This document shows positions 54,156 to 63,857 of a stretch of DNA of 64,000 bases, piece by piece. A model generated the notes under the pieces. It was not told the origin of the DNA. It worked only from the letters and a program-made list of their open reading frames with translations, and did not search any database. The stretch lies in the NCBI RefSeq assembly GCF_026151395.1, contig NZ_JAMQPV010000004.1, positions 62,001 to 126,000 on the forward strand, read 5' to 3'. Positions within the stretch are counted from its first letter, which is position 1. Each line of letters opens with the position of its first letter. The translations under genes and the position numbers were made by a program. This DNA is from Leptospira limi. Lineage in GTDB: Bacteria > Spirochaetota > Leptospiria > Leptospirales > Leptospiraceae.

Positions 54156-55589
54156 TTATTTTACTTCGCGGACTTGAATCGTTTCGACTCGATCCTCTCC
54201 GGCAATGATGTCGGATAAAATAACTACCTTTTCTCCCGTTTGTAAGTATCCATTATTCACTAAAGTTTGAATGGCTAAATTAATCGTTTTTTCTGGATCA
54301 GAAGAGAAATCCACTCGGTAAGGGATAACTCCTCGTGTTAACCAAAGCTTTCGTCTAACGGATGTCATATTAGTGAACGCATGAACAATTGGATACCTTG
54401 GGTGAAAAGATGCTAAATTATTCGCAGTAATTCCACGTCTAGTGATGGCTATGATTGCATGTGCTTGCATCGAATCCGCTAAACTAGCAGCTGATCTTGC
54501 CATTTCTTCCTTTTGGTCTTTAGGTTTTCTTTGTGCAGCAAGACCTAAGTTAATCGACATTTCCATTCGACGTGCAATTTTATCCAACATTTCAACACAA
54601 CGAACCGGGTATTTTCCCATTGCCGTTTCCCCAGAAAGCATGATAGCATCAGCTTCCTCGTAAACTGCATTCGCAACGTCAGTGACTTCCGCTCTTGTAG
54701 GAGAAGGATTATGAATCATCGATTCAAGTAAGTGAGTCGCAACAATAACTCGTTTCCCTTCTTCTTGGCAACGTTTGACGATACGTCGCTGAACAATCGG
54801 GAGTTCTTCAATTTCAATTTCAACACCCAAATCCCCACGCGCTACCATGATTCCATCGGAGGTTTTGATGATCTCATCTAAGTTTTTTAGACCTTCTTGG
54901 TCTTCAATTTTGGCTATGATTTGTGCATGGTGTTTTTTCTCGTCGATGATATCTCGCAATTGTAAGACATCTTCTTTCGATCGCACAAACGAAAGCGCTA
55001 CAAAATCAATATCCTCTTCTAAACCAAACAAAATATCCTTTTGGTCTTTTGGTGTGATCGAAGGAATGTTTACTCGAATTCCGGGTAAGTTGATATGTTT
55101 TCTAGAACCTAATTTTCCGCCGTCTAACACAGTACAAATTAGTTCATTTTCTCTGATTTCTTGGACTGCGAGGTTAATCAAACCGTTATCAACTGTGACC
55201 TTATCACCTACTTTTAAATCTTTTACGATATCACGGTAGTTTACAAAAACACTCTGCGCTTCCGCTTCCATACCAGGTATGATATGAAATGTAAACGTTT
55301 CTCCAACTTTTAAGTGTAAGTCATTTTGTACATCCCCAGTTCGAATTTCTGGCCCTTGTGTATCCAGTAGAATCGAAATTGGATGTTTGTGTAACTCATC
55401 CTTGTTTAAAGATTTTATGATTCGAATGATCTTACGGTGAAATTCATGGTCACCATGACTCATGTTGATCCTTGCGATATTCATCCCTGCCAAAGCTAAA
55501 CTTCGGATCATTTCTTTGGATGCTGTCGCAGGCCCGATAGTGCATACGATCTTTGTTTTTCTTGCTCTTAGTTGTTCAATTGCTGGCAT
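54156..55589 (-). CDS. pyk: pyruvate kinase
   Basis: A 477-residue glycolytic enzyme making pyruvate and ATP from phosphoenolpyruvate. Motifs: [10 protein letters not shown], the nearby [31 protein letters not shown] and [11 protein letters not shown] with the metal-binding Glu/Asp, plus [10 protein letters not shown]. The C-terminal domain is complete. It sits between a hypothetical gene (55594) and the Omp85-type gene on the same strand with four-base gaps, so they may be cotranscribed. Confidence 0.96.
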   Translation of the reverse strand: MPAIEQLRARKTKIVCTIGPATASKEMIRSLALAGMNIARINMSHGDHEFHRKIIRIIKSLNKDELHKHPISILLDTQGPEIRTGDVQNDLHLKVGETFTFHIIPGMEAEAQSVFVNYRDIVKDLKVGDKVTVDNGLINLAVQEIRENELICTVLDGGKLGSRKHINLPGIRVNIPSITPKDQKDILFGLEEDIDFVALSFVRSKEDVLQLRDIIDEKKHHAQIIAKIEDQEGLKNLDEIIKTSDGIMVARGDLGVEIEIEELPIVQRRIVKRCQEEGKRVIVATHLLESMIHNPSPTRAEVTDVANAVYEEADAIMLSGETAMGKYPVRCVEMLDKIARRMEMSINLGLAAQRKPKDQKEEMARSAASLADSMQAHAIIAITRRGITANNLASFHPRYPIVHAFTNMTSVRRKLWLTRGVIPYRVDFSSDPEKTINLAIQTLVNNGYLQTGEKVVILSDIIAGEDRVETIQVREVK

Positions 55590-55593
55590 AATC

Positions 55594-57594
55594 TTATGGT
55601 TTTAGTTTGGGTAAAATTCGGTTTAAAAAATCTAACTGCGATTCCGCAAGGTCGAATTTTTCTTGGTTGGGGAACTTATCATTTCTTTGGCGTTCACTTT
55701 CAGCAGAAACTTTATCAAATAGTTTTTTGCCATGTCGTTTCAAATACCCAGTAGAAATCAAAATGGGCCAAGGAAACTTTTCTCTTTGGTTACGGATTGG
55801 GAAACTGTAGATTTCTTTTCCGCCAAATTTTTTTAAGAAAAAGATCAAATTTTCTTCAGTAAACTTTCCATTGAGTTTGGATAAAACATACTCACGATCA
55901 GGATACACACCGAACTCCCACGCTTCATCCAGGATACGAACAATGGATTCAATGGATTCTTTCCATTTTTTTTCTTCTTCAGGGCTACCTTGCTTTACTG
56001 GTTCTATATCTTCATCATCATCTTGTGCATTGTTAGAAGAATTAGTTTGTGAATGGCTTTGTTTCGATTTTCGTTCTGCGTCTTTTTCTGCTTCTTCTCT
56101 TTCTTTCAACCTAGCTTTGACGAGTTTTTCTTTTTCTTGTGATATCTTTTTAACTTTCTGACTCGCCAAATCTTTTGTGAGTTGTTGCTGGAGTCTTGCT
56201 TTGATGGGAGGAATTTCGAATTTATGGACAGTCATATTACCCATAATCATCCTCCATAACCTTGTAAGAAATGGCAAAAACTGAAATAAACTTTGAGCTT
56301 CAATTTCTTCTAAAAGTCTTTTTGGGCTTTCATCATTCAAATGCAGTGTCACATTCATTTGATTCAGCACACGGATTTCTAGATCAGAATGTTTGATTTG
56401 GAAGGTTCGTTTTGCTGATTCAATCGCCTGAGGGATACAAGATTTATGTAAAATAAATTCATTGAACACTCGTTTGTCTGCATATTCAGTGTACAAAACT
56501 TCTGGCTGAGATAATAACATAGCGCGAAATTCATCTGTCAGCGGTTCTCCACTCACACGAAGTAAATTTACCTCAACAATTCTACCTGCTTCTGCCAGGA
56601 AGGCCATTAGATCTTCAATTTGTTGTTTTCGTTTTTGTTTTTCTTCTTTTTCTCTATCTTTTTCGATGATTTCGTTTAACACCAAACACTCTTCCATAAG
56701 AGTTTTTTGGTCACCATAAGATTCATTCATATATCCTTTGATCTCGGTTAATATGTTTTTCGGCGAATTCCAAGAATCTTCAGTAATCTCACCCATCACA
56801 CCCAAATTTTTTAACGCAGGATAAATGGTATTTTTTGCATAATCCACATAAGCATCATACCGATCTGAAATCTCAGAAGGACGATTGTATAAAAATACAC
56901 TTTTGTTTGCTGGCCTCGAAGCAGAGTCGTTTCGAAAGAAAAATAAAATTTTATCATCTACCAATTGTTTGAGAATTGGTTTGAGGTGGATGACAATCGT
57001 TGCATCTTTTTGCACCTTTGTTTTGTCATACGGGCATTGGAATAAATTCCCTAACTCTGTAGAAGCATACGTATCAAAAAGTCGATTGGCATCAACAGCT
57101 GCTTTGATGACTTTCCGCATTTTTTCTTTACCAACATACTTACGTTTTTCATTGAACCATCCCTTGATGGCAGATGTTGAAAGTTCGTTTAAACCAAGTG
57201 CGTATCGGAAAGCCGTTCCACCATCAGATGTAGTTGGTCTTGCAAAAACTGTATTGTGTTTGATGTAGGTTTTAGGATTTTCTGGATCCCCCGCTTCATT
57301 CGGATGGAATTCCAGAACATTTAATTTTTTGATGATTGCAGGGTTTTGTTTATAACTTAGATCGATTACATAATTTTCTGTGCGATCCCTATCAATGGAA
57401 CTATCCCGTTCAATCTGTTCTACATTAGGTAAAACTTTGTTTTGTAAAAATTTATCTGTCCATTCAAAGATAACAAGTAGAACTTTATAGATCCCCTTAT
57501 AGGAAAAATCTCCACGAGAATCCATAGCCTGCACCTTTTGGAGGCAGGCCGTGTAGTCCATGACTTTTAATTCTGGGAGATTTGGATCCAACAT
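55594..57594 (-). CDS. large conserved hypothetical protein
   Basis: A 666-residue soluble protein without a signal peptide. It has long charged helices, including a coiled-coil block at about residues 485-525 ([18 protein letters not shown]), then an acidic DDDEDIEP linker and a C-terminal globular part ([18 protein letters not shown]). I recognise no domain. It lies between asd and pyk with gaps of 15 and 4 bases. The role is unknown. Confidence 0.75.
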   Translation of the reverse strand: MLDPNLPELKVMDYTACLQKVQAMDSRGDFSYKGIYKVLLVIFEWTDKFLQNKVLPNVEQIERDSSIDRDRTENYVIDLSYKQNPAIIKKLNVLEFHPNEAGDPENPKTYIKHNTVFARPTTSDGGTAFRYALGLNELSTSAIKGWFNEKRKYVGKEKMRKVIKAAVDANRLFDTYASTELGNLFQCPYDKTKVQKDATIVIHLKPILKQLVDDKILFFFRNDSASRPANKSVFLYNRPSEISDRYDAYVDYAKNTIYPALKNLGVMGEITEDSWNSPKNILTEIKGYMNESYGDQKTLMEECLVLNEIIEKDREKEEKQKRKQQIEDLMAFLAEAGRIVEVNLLRVSGEPLTDEFRAMLLSQPEVLYTEYADKRVFNEFILHKSCIPQAIESAKRTFQIKHSDLEIRVLNQMNVTLHLNDESPKRLLEEIEAQSLFQFLPFLTRLWRMIMGNMTVHKFEIPPIKARLQQQLTKDLASQKVKKISQEKEKLVKARLKEREEAEKDAERKSKQSHSQTNSSNNAQDDDEDIEPVKQGSPEEEKKWKESIESIVRILDEAWEFGVYPDREYVLSKLNGKFTEENLIFFLKKFGGKEIYSFPIRNQREKFPWPILISTGYLKRHGKKLFDKVSAESERQRNDKFPNQEKFDLAESQLDFLNRILPKLKP

Positions 57595-57609
57595 TTTGGT
57601 AGAGAGTCC

Positions 57610-58659
57610 TTACTTAAAATATCCTTTTTTATACAATAACTCAGCATTCAAAATAGCAGCACCAGCAGCACCTCGAATCGTGTTATGCGAAAGAACTACC
57701 CATTTCCAGTCCAAGATTGAATCTTCTCGTAACCTTCCCACAACAGTTGTCATTCCCTTTCCTGTGTCTAAATCGAGACGAGGTTGAGGGCGGTCGTTTT
57801 CTTCGCGGTAAAGAATAGCGGGGTTCGGTGCAAACGGCAATCCCAATTTCTGTGGTTCCCCTTGAAAATCTGCCCAAACCTTTAAAATCTCTTCTTTTTT
57901 TGGTTTTTTATCAAAGGATACAGAAACACAAACAGTGTGCCCATCAAATACAGGAACTCGGTTACAATGAGCAGAGATTTTAAAGTCTGCGGATTTGATG
58001 ACACCACCTTCCACTGTCCCCAAACATTTTTGAGGTTCCACTTCTGCTTTGTCTTCTTCTCCACCGATATAAGGCACAACATTCCCAAGGATGTCCATGG
58101 TTGGAACACCTGGATACCCTGCACCTGAAATTGCCTGCATTGAAAATAACATAACAGACTTTAATCCAAAAGCATCCATCAGTGGCTTAAGTGAAATCGT
58201 CACTCCCATAATTGTACAATTGGAATTTGTGATGATTTTCCCTTTTGTTTTTTGTGCAGAAAGAACATCCAAATGATGTGAGTTAACTTCTGTAGAAAGG
58301 ATAGGAACATTTGGGTCCATTCTATGGTTTTTGGAATTGGATAATACCATCACTCCAGCTTCCGCATAAGCAGTCTCCACTTCTCCTGCAATGGATGCAT
58401 CTAGACCACTAAACACAAGTTGCACGCCTTTTGTTACATTTGGATCTGGTAATGAAATGATAATATCTTTTGCATAAGAAGGAATGTCAGAAGAAATCTT
58501 CCAACGAGACTTCATCACTTCACCATAAGTTTGGCCCGCACTTTTTTCAGAAGCTGCTAAATGAGTCACCGTAAAATAAGGGTGATTCTCCAAAAGTTGA
58601 ATGAATCTTTGACCGACGGATCCTGTTGCTCCCAGGACTCCAACTTTGATTTTTTCCAT
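57610..58659 (-). CDS. asd: aspartate-semialdehyde dehydrogenase
   Basis: A 349-residue enzyme reducing aspartyl phosphate to the semialdehyde for lysine, threonine, methionine and diaminopimelate. The NADP loop GATGSVGQ spans residues 10-17, the catalytic cysteine is Cys148 in NSNCTIMG, and the active-site loop is [10 protein letters not shown]. It is of the shorter archaeal/fungal type rather than the E. coli type. Diaminopimelate is needed for peptidoglycan in this phylum. Confidence 0.95.
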   Translation of the reverse strand: MEKIKVGVLGATGSVGQRFIQLLENHPYFTVTHLAASEKSAGQTYGEVMKSRWKISSDIPSYAKDIIISLPDPNVTKGVQLVFSGLDASIAGEVETAYAEAGVMVLSNSKNHRMDPNVPILSTEVNSHHLDVLSAQKTKGKIITNSNCTIMGVTISLKPLMDAFGLKSVMLFSMQAISGAGYPGVPTMDILGNVVPYIGGEEDKAEVEPQKCLGTVEGGVIKSADFKISAHCNRVPVFDGHTVCVSVSFDKKPKKEEILKVWADFQGEPQKLGLPFAPNPAILYREENDRPQPRLDLDTGKGMTTVVGRLREDSILDWKWVVLSHNTIRGAAGAAILNAELLYKKGYFK

Positions 58660-58695
58660 AATTTTCCTTATCTAATGTAAGGATTGAAAAACATG

Positions 58696-60216
58696 TTATT
58701 TCGGAAAGAGATTTCCAATTCTTTCCGCATAAATCGAATTCATTTGTTCCATTCCTAGATAAGTGAAGTGATGAAAATCGGAAAACCCTTGCATGGGAAG
58801 TACTCCGTGGATGTCCCAAAAATGTACGGAACCTGAATCCAAGGATTGCAGAAAAAGCAAATGGTCCCGATACCAGTCTGAATCCTCATACCAAGAGAGA
58901 GAGATTGGATTTTCTGGGTTATTGATGAGCAAAAACGGGATATTTCGAGTTCGAAAATGGTCTGCGATTTTTTGTAGGTAACGAAAATGAAAAAAGGGTC
59001 GGAATTTTTCATTTTTGATTCTTTCTTTAGCAAGTTTTAATGCGACTAAATAACCGATTCCAGGTCGTTTGTCCAAACCTTCTAACAATCGATAGTAAAA
59101 ATAACGAGTATAGGTCTTATCATCCATCCCTTTATAGCGATAGTCTTCCGTACGAGGTTCCCGTGAGTATTGGACATCCGACTTTGCCACTTCTAGGCCA
59201 AAGGTCTGTTCCAATCGGACTCCCATGGGATCATAATGGTAATCCAAATAAGCTCCCGTAGCTTCATTCGCATACCATACTCGTTCCAAAGTAGCAGTGA
59301 TTTGTTTGTTTTCCCGAAAGAAAATTGGATCCAAACGAACATTCGTCCATCGAGCATCTTTTAGGTTTACTACTTGGTTTGTATCACCATTGGAAAAGGT
59401 TAGTTTACAAGTGGAACCAGCAAGCAAATAGGGAGTGACTTCTAACCAAATCCCTTTTTTTTCCATTTTATGTGTTGGGAAAAAACTAAATTGTTTCCCT
59501 GTCCAACCAAGTCCATTGACTCCTTCTGGAATGTTGACACCCATATAAGAATGATAACTTGTATTTCGACCAAATCGGTGTTGGATTAGGTTCTGTAGGT
59601 TTTGTTCGTAAATGTCTTTGTATCGGTAAAAACTGAAACCAGAAGATACGATATAACGAGATAAAGTTTCCGTGTCCATCTCAGAACCCACTTCCATTAG
59701 TGTTTCCCAAGGAAAAACCCATAATGATTGAGGTGCTTCACCAAAGGTTAGTGCATCTCGTATCATTAATGACTCATCAACTGTATCATTCCTTCCATCC
59801 GGAAACAAAACATACGTTCGGTGGAGACGATAATCAATAAAATTAACAGGATAAACTACTAAGTCGGGTTGCAAGGGTGTAAGCCAATTGAGAAGTAAAT
59901 ACACATACAGAGGACTATTGCCAGCATACGCTAAATAAAAAACATCTACATCTAATGAATATTTCTCCTTTAAGGTTTTTTCCAAGGACCGCGCATCAAT
60001 GGAATAATAGGCTACAGAACTTCCCACGATGATGATCCGTTTTTTAATTTTGGGAAGCGAACGTATCCTTTCATATTCATATAAAAAATTGAAAAAATGA
60101 TTGGTATTCCAAGGAGATTCATTTGGCAAAAGGAATTGGATTTTTCGGAAAAACAAAGTATCAATCCCGAACAAAAAGACAATCAGACAAGTTAGGAAAA
60201 ATATTCGTTTTTTCAT
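58696..60216 (-). CDS. SGNH-like partner of the second MBOAT protein
   Basis: A 506-residue protein with an N-terminal membrane anchor (FFLTCLIVFLFGIDTLFF). The nucleophile region is GSSVAYYS (residues 65-72), and a late HFTYLGMEQM preceded by SDFHH supplies the Asp/His pair. An inserted beta region (about residues 225-315) could bind the sugar. It follows the MBOAT gene by eight bases, the reverse equivalent of the pair at 37890-40534. Likely role: O-acetylation of an extracellular polysaccharide. Confidence 0.7.
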   Translation of the reverse strand: MKKRIFFLTCLIVFLFGIDTLFFRKIQFLLPNESPWNTNHFFNFLYEYERIRSLPKIKKRIIIVGSSVAYYSIDARSLEKTLKEKYSLDVDVFYLAYAGNSPLYVYLLLNWLTPLQPDLVVYPVNFIDYRLHRTYVLFPDGRNDTVDESLMIRDALTFGEAPQSLWVFPWETLMEVGSEMDTETLSRYIVSSGFSFYRYKDIYEQNLQNLIQHRFGRNTSYHSYMGVNIPEGVNGLGWTGKQFSFFPTHKMEKKGIWLEVTPYLLAGSTCKLTFSNGDTNQVVNLKDARWTNVRLDPIFFRENKQITATLERVWYANEATGAYLDYHYDPMGVRLEQTFGLEVAKSDVQYSREPRTEDYRYKGMDDKTYTRYFYYRLLEGLDKRPGIGYLVALKLAKERIKNEKFRPFFHFRYLQKIADHFRTRNIPFLLINNPENPISLSWYEDSDWYRDHLLFLQSLDSGSVHFWDIHGVLPMQGFSDFHHFTYLGMEQMNSIYAERIGNLFPK

Positions 60217-60224
60217 CTTAATTC

Positions 60225-61703
60225 CTAAAATACAAAGTAAACAAAAGGTTTACTTTCAGCAGAATACAATACGATCATAATCAAACTTAAAACTGCAATA
60301 AAAGCCAAAAACGCCAATTTTCCTAAGGAATTTTGCATTTTTTCAAAAATCGCTAACAATTGTTTGTTTTCCTTAAACACTCGATTCCCGATCAAATGGC
60401 CAATCAAAACCAATACAAAACAATAACCAAATTTCATTTCGAGAGTGTATGGTAACAAAAAACCCTCTTTTTTCGTAAAAATCCCCTGTAGGTAACACAG
60501 GGAATCACCCAAATTTGCACTTCGGAAGAATACCCACAAAAGAGTGACCGAAAAAAAAGTGAATAAAACTTTGAATGGCTTCAGTGCCGGTAATGCCTTA
60601 AGAGAGTAACGAATCCCTACCCATCTTTCCATCACAAGAAAGATACCGTGCCCAATCCCCCAAACTACAAAATTCCAAGAAGCACCATGCCACAGACCAC
60701 CAATGGCCATCACAAGGATCAGGTTACGATAGGTTAAAAAAACTCCCATACGATTTCCGCCGAGAGGAATGTATAAGTATTTTTTTAACCACTGGGAAAG
60801 TGAAATATGCCAACGAGTCCAAAATTCTGAAAATCCACTCGATAGGTAGGGCATACGGAAATTCTCAGGCAAATGGAATCCAAACAGAACTGCCGTGCCC
60901 TGGGCAATATCGGTATATCCAGAAAAATCGCAGTAAATTTGGAGAGAATAGGAAAACATTCCCATCCAGAGTGCGCGGGACGACATACTGCCAGGATGGG
61001 AAAAAACGATGTCTGCGACTTCTGCCAGATGGTCAGCCAATACCATTTTTTTGAAAAGACCGAGTAGTATCAAAAATGTCCCAAACAAAAAGGGGATCTT
61101 TAGGAAGTGGAGAGGCCTTCTGATTTGCGGCAAAAAAGACTTTGCCGTAACGATGGGACCTGCAACTAACTGCGGGAAAAAACTAAGAAAGAGGAGGTAA
61201 GAGGAAAATTTCCTTTCGGGGACTAGTTCCCCTTGGTAAACATCCACTACATAAGAGATTGACTGGAAGGTATAAAAGGAAATTCCAACGGGCAAGAGCC
61301 ACTGGCTCCAAAAGGCGTCTGGGCTTTGAGTGGAACCAGCAATAGTTGCCCAATTTTCAGCAATAAAATGACCATATTTAAAGAACAAGAGTAACCCAAG
61401 ACTATTTGCTAGAGAAACCAGCAAAAGTAAGAGGCGGATTTGTTTAGATTTGGAGCCGTGGATCCCCCAAGCCAAAACAAAGTCGACAAATGCGATCCAA
61501 ATGATTAATAATAAGTAATTAATATTCCAAAAACTATAAAATAGTAAACTAATAACCAGCAAATAAAGAAGTTTTATTGTTCTATATTTTGATTTATTTT
61601 GTGCACTTTTTTGCCTAAGTAATCGGGCATCCAAAGAAATGGAATGCCATAAAGATAGTGCTGTGATTAAAAAAATCCCAAATAAGGCAGAATTAAAAAG
61701 CAT
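60225..61703 (-). CDS. MBOAT O-acyltransferase (AlgI-like), second copy
   Basis: A 492-residue polytopic protein with the same landmarks as the copy at 37890: LPVGISFYTFQSISYVVDVY, FFPQLVAGPIV, DFSGYTDIAQG, WHISLSQWLKKYLYIPLGG and the catalytic histidine in GLWHGASWN. It should pass an acyl group to the SGNH-like protein encoded next. The two MBOAT proteins are clearly paralogous but differ in their N-terminal helices. Confidence 0.93.
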   Translation of the reverse strand: MLFNSALFGIFLITALSLWHSISLDARLLRQKSAQNKSKYRTIKLLYLLVISLLFYSFWNINYLLLIIWIAFVDFVLAWGIHGSKSKQIRLLLLLVSLANSLGLLLFFKYGHFIAENWATIAGSTQSPDAFWSQWLLPVGISFYTFQSISYVVDVYQGELVPERKFSSYLLFLSFFPQLVAGPIVTAKSFLPQIRRPLHFLKIPFLFGTFLILLGLFKKMVLADHLAEVADIVFSHPGSMSSRALWMGMFSYSLQIYCDFSGYTDIAQGTAVLFGFHLPENFRMPYLSSGFSEFWTRWHISLSQWLKKYLYIPLGGNRMGVFLTYRNLILVMAIGGLWHGASWNFVVWGIGHGIFLVMERWVGIRYSLKALPALKPFKVLFTFFSVTLLWVFFRSANLGDSLCYLQGIFTKKEGFLLPYTLEMKFGYCFVLVLIGHLIGNRVFKENKQLLAIFEKMQNSLGKLAFLAFIAVLSLIMIVLYSAESKPFVYFVF

Positions 61704-61724
61704 ATTTTAGCTTATATTTAAGCA

Positions 61725-61940
61725 TTATACATTGTATTTGCATTTCACCCCACAATTGGGACAAGTGCAGGTGACTTCGGCCTTCACGCGACGGCCTTTT
61801 GCACCTTCTACCTTGCCAACTGCAACAAATTCAAAAATAACACCTTCTGGCACAAAGTGACCAGACCCGTACTTGGCCGTTCCTTCGATCACATTGGAGC
61901 AGGCGTGACATTTCACCCTTAGACGTATTGTTTCTGCCAT
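61725..61940 (-). CDS. small zinc-ribbon protein
   Basis: A 71-residue protein from the ATG 61940 (MAETIRLRVKCHAC); a longer frame starting at 62030 adds a Ser/Cys-rich stretch that looks noncoding. Two C-x2-C knuckles (CHAC and CPNC, the latter with a third nearby Cys in TCTCPNC) form a zinc ribbon around a beta core with GHFVPEGVIFEFVAVG. Possibly a nucleic-acid or protein-binding accessory; no family recognised. Confidence 0.72.
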   Translation of the reverse strand: MAETIRLRVKCHACSNVIEGTAKYGSGHFVPEGVIFEFVAVGKVEGAKGRRVKAEVTCTCPNCGVKCKYNV

Positions 61941-62217
61941 ACCAGGAAAAGATGAGGAGGACTCGCCACCCAGGCAACCAATATTCGCTTTTCTGCCAAT
62001 TTTGCATGTTGATGAAACTGAGCTACACATGACATTTTGGCAGCTTAAGCTATCATTTTTCCGATAAAAAGGGGAGGGAATTTGCCCGAAAATACGGGGT
62101 TACGCATAGGGAGAAATGCCTTCTGGAGGACAGTTTTTTGGCTTAAACGCCCAGATTTCGGCAATTTAGGTCGTTTTTGGTCAATACTAGGCACTTGTTT
62201 CTCTGTTTTCCAATTCC

Positions 62218-62415
62218 ATGGATCAGCAAAGGAACTTCTCTAACGACTACAGTTCCCTTGCAAATTCGGCTTATTTTCTGGGAATCAATTCCCTGCGTTC
62301 AGCTCGTTTACTCGGTTCTTATTTGGAAAGAAATGACCGATTTTGGTCACCAAACCACGAGGGAGATTGGAAGTCGCGAACATGCCTGAATCAAAACGGA
62401 ACGATTCCGCAATAA
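62218..62415 (+). CDS. possible small protein
   Basis: Sixty-five codons from an ATG. The first part (DQQRNFSNDYSSLANSAYFL, GINSLRSARLLGSYLERND) has protein-like codon use and an amphipathic helix pattern. The end (GDWKSRTCLNQNG) runs into the GC-rich hairpin zone. No Shine-Dalgarno and no recognised family. Confidence 0.3.
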   Translation: MDQQRNFSNDYSSLANSAYFLGINSLRSARLLGSYLERNDRFWSPNHEGDWKSRTCLNQNGTIPQ

Positions 62416-62741
62416 CCGCAAGGGATAGGTTCCCTGACGAAATTCCGGCGGTAATTTTTTGTCTGGAATTGCCGTAATATGGGCCGCCGAATTCTAGTCA
62501 CCCTCTCCTAATGTCGCCCCCAACAGGGCACTCGCTGCCGAAGGTTGGTCTCTCGGAATGATCTCTCGCCATTGCCATGCCGAGCTTCCGGCAATTCTGG
62601 CCTTCCATTTCCGTCCATCTTAATTGCCTAAATATAGGTAGTTTTTCTTGGTTTCAAAGATCCTTTCCCCGAAAAATCGGATTTCGCGTAATGAGGAGCC
62701 TTTTCTAAATAGATTTTGGTCATATTTGCCCAATTTTAGGC

Positions 62742-62786
62742 AAAAATACACACCCCAGGGTGCCTCTCGGGGATGGGTGTATTTTT
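62742..62786. terminator. intrinsic terminator-like hairpin
   Basis: AAAAATACAC and GTGTATTTTT form a ten-base stem extended by CCCC/GGGG pairs. It ends in a T-run on the plus strand and, read from the other side, on the minus strand as well. It could end an RNA made from the region to its left or the transcript of the minus-strand gene at 62883. Confidence 0.65.
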
Positions 62787-62882
62787 GTCAATTTTCGCAT
62801 TTTCCTCCTGTGGTGAGCACAGGGAATGAATGGCAAAGGGAACCCCATGAGATGGTGGTCACATGAGGAGCCCTCGTTTTGT

Positions 62883-63808
62883 TTATTTTTTAGTTTTAGA
62901 TGTGGTGGTGGTTTTGGCTTTTTTTACAGGAGACGAGGATTTTGAACTGGGAGAGTCAGATCGTTTGTTTTTTGCGCTAGCGCTGGTTTTGGACGTAGGT
63001 TTGGATTCCTTTTGACTCCTGCGAGAATTCCCAGACCCTCCAGCAACATTTTCTTCTTGGGACAGGACTTCGCTTGGCATTCGCCCATTCCGTTTGACCA
63101 TATAGATGAAATGTCGGACGTACTGTGTGTAAGGCTCATGAATGGCCTTCGGATCAAATTCTTTTGGCTCTTGGAGGAGTTGGTTGACGAGAGCCAATGG
63201 GAGGTCGTCCTTACTAGTTGCCATGAGAATCTCCAATCGCTTGCAGATCTCAGAGTCATTGACCTCAGTAGACAGTTTTCGCATGGCGTTGAGAAATTTT
63301 TGGAAGGCAACTCGCTTCGGTTGAGACATATCCCCAGAAAACCAAAAAGTCCTGGGCTGGCAATCGATTTTACAGGTAGATTCTCCACTTCCATTCTCGG
63401 CTCTGAATTGTTCCCCTGAAAAGTCTGGCAATGGGACAAACCCAACCCCTTTTTTTCTGAAAGAGAAATGATTGAAATGGATGGTTGATTGGATGTAAAA
63501 ATCTGGAACGTATGTTTTTCTAATTGGGTGTTTGGGATTTGGAAGAGATCTTGTCTTTCCCTTTCGTAAGTTGGAATGGCAAGCTCTTGGTTTGAAACTA
63601 CCACAACTTCACTGATAACACCTTCTCTTAGTTCGATGGCAGGAACAAGTGGATCGTTTAACAGGACAACTGGTTCTTCCCATTCATTTGCAAATAGGCC
63701 TCCTTGGGAAAAAAGGACAAAAACCAGAGCACAAAAAAACGATGCATTTTTTTGCAATTTTTGTGCCAACTTTTCTGTCATTTCCAAGAAAACCATATGA
63801 ATATCCAT
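62883..63808 (-). CDS. exported protein split over two frames; candidate -1 frameshift gene
   Basis: From the ATG 63808 (GGGGA six bases ahead; 63781 is an alternative) the zero frame gives a signal peptide (FFCALVFVLFSQGGLFA) and a beta-rich domain up to SIISLSEKK. At 63455-63449 the codons are gaA AAA AAG, the dnaX-type slippery heptamer. The -1 frame continues naturally: GVGFVPLPDFSGEQFRAENG, two cysteines (CKIDC), then MSQPKRVAFQKFLNAM, a helical region and a Lys/Ser/Thr tail, ending at 62883. The zero frame also stays open to 62924 but reads poorly. Alternatives are a genuine frameshift mutation, or two genes with the second starting at ATG 63329 (148 residues). No family recognised for either half. 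Confidence 0.5.
63449..63455 (-). promoter_or_regulatory. A AAA AAG slippery heptamer
   Basis: The minus strand reads A AAA AAG GGG in the zero frame of the exported protein, inside a run of seven A. A small GGG-TTTGT-CCC hairpin lies a few bases downstream and could stall the ribosome. This heptamer is the one used in E. coli dnaX for -1 frameshifting. Confidence 0.5.
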
Positions 63809-63857
63809 AGTTTTCCCCGAAATTATAGAAAAATAAAGCATTTTTTAGTGTTTTTTC

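Larger units (their letters stand above)
62041..62882. other. about 850-base region without a convincing gene, rich in hairpins
   Basis: The stretch has raised G+C (62380-62620) and many short self-complementary runs: CGGAA-cga-TTCCG near 62400, AATTCC/GGAATT around 62440-62480, TTTGCC/GGCAAA near 62730, and the strong hairpin at 62742. A plus-strand frame at 62218-62415 (65 codons) reads like protein for its first 45 codons but has no ribosome-binding site. A structured RNA, or a repeat, is as likely as a small gene. Confidence 0.5.

Noticed and set aside
62177..62389. Plus-strand 70-codon frame in the 62-kb gap
   Set aside because: Overlaps the better-looking frame at 62218 and reads as Trp/Ile/Cys-rich shadow sequence.
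62924..63448. Zero-frame continuation of the exported protein past the slippery site
   Set aside because: Residue composition (many Ser, Cys, Arg, Trp) looks unlike a real domain, while the -1 frame looks natural; kept only as a possible unshifted product.
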